From contig CALIGP010000098.1 of assembly GCA_938021455.1 (NCBI GenBank), positions 1-6,177 on the forward strand: a DNA stretch of 6,177 bases, given 5' to 3'. Below, in pieces: positions 4,576-6,177 of this stretch. The notes beneath the pieces were generated by a model, which saw only the letters and a program-made list of their open reading frames with translations, did no database searches and was not told where the DNA came from. This DNA is from an uncultured Lewinella sp. Its GTDB lineage: Bacteria; Bacteroidota; Bacteroidia; Chitinophagales; Saprospiraceae. Position numbers and translations under genes: made by a program. Each line of letters opens with the position of its first letter. Positions within the stretch are counted from its first letter, which is position 1.

Positions 4576-6174
4576 ATGCTTCGTTTTCCTTTATTGTTAT
4601 CCCTCTTACTGTTATCAGTAGGCCTTTCGGCACAGAAGAACAGTCCACAGTCCTTGTCTACCTCCAATGAGGAAGCCGAAGAACTGGCGGCGACCATCAC
4701 AGTAGAGGATCTTACCCGTCACCTCACCATTATCTCCGCTGATGATATGGAAGGACGTGAAACCGGGGAGCCCGGGCAGAAAAAAGCAATGGCTTACCTA
4801 AAGGGAGAATTCCAACGGATGGGCCTGCCGGCCATCGGAGATAATGATGATTACTATCAGCGCATCGTCTTCAGCCGCCAGAAGTGGGAGAAGGTCGACC
4901 TGAAATTTAAGGGGGAGTCTCTCCGCCACTTGTGGGAATACGCCTCTCCGCCATCGGGGAATGACAGCCGGGAGGAGATCTCCATCACCGAGCTAACATT
5001 CCTGGGCTATGGGATTGATGACCCGGCGTACAGTGACTATAAAAATAACGACGTCACGGGTAAGCACCTACTCATCTTCGCCGGAGAGCCCAGAGCCAAA
5101 TCCGGCGACTATCTCGTTTCCGGAAGTCCGGAAAAATCTGACTGGAGTAACGCCACCGAACGGAAGCTCGAAGTAGCCAAAGAAAAGGGTGCGGCAACCG
5201 TGTTTGTGATCGACCCTGAATTTAAGACCAACGTTCGGGACATTCGCAAGGAGACACTTGACGGCCGGATGAAAATGGCCGAGAGTACTGAAGCAGACCG
5301 AACGACAGCCAACGTTGTTTACATCACCCCTCAACTTGCCAAAAAAATCATGGGAAAGGCAGGCAAAAAGATCATCAAAGCGCGTAAGAAGCTGGAGAAA
5401 TCTGGCAAGCTCCGCCCCGTTACCATCACGACTAATCTAACGTTAACGCAGAAGAAAGCCGTCAGAGAATTGATTGGTGAAAATGTACTGGGCTTTGTTG
5501 AGGGGTCTGACCCCAAGCTTAAAGACGAGGTATTGGTCGTTAGCGCTCATTATGACCACATTGGCCGCCGCGGCGATGTCGTCTTCAACGGCGCCGATGA
5601 TAATGGTTCTGGAACCAGTACTGTTCTGGAAGTAGCCGAAGCATTCGTAACCGCCCAAAAGCAAGGAAAGGGGCCTCGCCGTAGTGTATTGTTTTTATTG
5701 GTTAGCGGTGAAGAAAAAGGCCTACTCGGTTCGGAATATTATGCCAGCCACCCCATTTTCCCAATAGCAAATACCATTGCCGATATCAATGTAGACATGG
5801 TTGGCCGAGTGGACGACAAGCATAAAGACAATCCCGAATACATCTACGTCATTGGAAGTGATCGGCTCAGCACCGAGCTCCATGAGATCAACGAGCGGAT
5901 GAACGAGACTTACACCAACATCGAGCTGGATTACACCTACAACGCTGAGGATGACCCTAACCGATACTACTACCGTTCGGACCACTACAACTTTGCAGAA
6001 AAGGGCATCCCCAGTGTTTTCTTCTTCAATGGCACCCACGCTGATTACCATCAGGATACCGATACCATCGAGAAAATCAACTTTGAAAAAATGGCCAAAA
6101 TCGGTCAATTGGTTTTCCACACTGCCTGGCAGTTAGCGAATCAGGATCGGCGGATCGTGGTGGATGTTAAGTAA
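4576..6174 (+). CDS. Exported M28 family zinc metallopeptidase with PA-type insert
   Basis: M28 enzymes are two-zinc exopeptidases, mostly aminopeptidases, acting here probably in the periplasm or outside the cell. The 532-residue product has a signal peptide (MLRFPLLLSLLLLSVGLSA, cleavage near 19/20). The N-terminal motif DDMEGRETGEPGQKKAMAYL (56-75) is typical of the family. A PA-like region follows (about 135-300, with LGYGIDDPAYSDY and GKHLLIFAGEP). The catalytic domain has all expected residues: H325 and D327 in HYDH, D342 in GADDNGSG (bridging ligand), E379 (general base) and E380 (ligand) in GEEKGLLGS, D407 in NVDMVGR, and H492 in THADYHQDTDT. It is full length, with TAA at 6172-6174. 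A TTG at 4534, directly after the upstream stop, would add 14 residues ahead of the signal sequence; ATG 4576 gives a standard signal peptide and is preferred. It lies 42 bases after the coiled-coil gene, with no terminator between. Substrate specificity cannot be read from the sequence. Confidence 0.93.
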   Translation: MLRFPLLLSLLLLSVGLSAQKNSPQSLSTSNEEAEELAATITVEDLTRHLTIISADDMEGRETGEPGQKKAMAYLKGEFQRMGLPAIGDNDDYYQRIVFSRQKWEKVDLKFKGESLRHLWEYASPPSGNDSREEISITELTFLGYGIDDPAYSDYKNNDVTGKHLLIFAGEPRAKSGDYLVSGSPEKSDWSNATERKLEVAKEKGAATVFVIDPEFKTNVRDIRKETLDGRMKMAESTEADRTTANVVYITPQLAKKIMGKAGKKIIKARKKLEKSGKLRPVTITTNLTLTQKKAVRELIGENVLGFVEGSDPKLKDEVLVVSAHYDHIGRRGDVVFNGADDNGSGTSTVLEVAEAFVTAQKQGKGPRRSVLFLLVSGEEKGLLGSEYYASHPIFPIANTIADINVDMVGRVDDKHKDNPEYIYVIGSDRLSTELHEINERMNETYTNIELDYTYNAEDDPNRYYYRSDHYNFAEKGIPSVFFFNGTHADYHQDTDTIEKINFEKMAKIGQLVFHTAWQLANQDRRIVVDVK

Positions 6175-6177
6175 GGG

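Noticed and set aside
5722..6120. 132-codon minus-strand reading frame
   Set aside because: It lies wholly inside the M28 catalytic region, whose active-site motifs are intact; its Val-rich translation is a shadow of the real frame.
1..6177. CRISPR arrays, tRNA or rRNA genes, transposase or integrase genes
   Set aside because: I looked for regularly spaced repeats, cloverleaf arms and recombinase motifs and found none.

Overview
The window looks like a piece of a Bacteroidota chromosome, most likely from the Saprospiria/Lewinella side of the phylum. The evidence is a CdaA N-terminus of the Bacteroidota type, TATCTTTG elements (the Bacteroidota -7 promoter consensus is TAnnTTTG) directly upstream of two starts, and secreted proteins without Shine-Dalgarno sequences. 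The assignment below phylum level is a guess.

Layout. Positions 1-153 (minus strand) hold the first 51 codons of cdaA, a membrane diadenylate cyclase, running off the left edge. Positions 154-694 are non-coding as far as I can tell. Positions 695-1984 encode a lipoprotein with a glycine-rich linker and a distinct C-terminal domain; 3 bases later a small, very acidic protein (1988-2461) follows. Positions 2462-2870 are non-coding with hairpins, 2871-3176 is a doubtful 101-residue orphan gene, and 3177-3363 is a short non-coding stretch. Positions 3364-4533 encode an exported coiled-coil protein of unknown function, followed 42 bases later by an exported M28 metallopeptidase (4576-6174), complete in the window.

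The central 3 kb (about 200-3330) is clearly poorer in G+C than both sides: sampled 60-base lines give about 32% at 1981-2040 and 2341-2400, against 50% in cdaA, 63-65% in the coiled-coil gene and 50% in the peptidase gene. It holds only genes I cannot assign to a named family and is rich in inverted repeats, including two perfect ones (13 and 16 bp arms) side by side in the first 105 bases of the acidic gene. It looks like an acquired accessory segment placed between cdaA and the coiled-coil/peptidase pair. I see no transposase or recombinase in it. Both flanking genes start within a near-identical 21-bp sequence (19 of 21 matching) in inverted orientation, which marks the edges of the segment.

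How the genes may work together. The lipoprotein and its acidic partner have the layout of a toxin/immunity or other two-protein exported module; this is inference from order, charge and domain layout only. The coiled-coil protein and the M28 peptidase are probably co-transcribed and both leave the cytoplasm. cdaA is transcribed away from all of these and is probably housekeeping.
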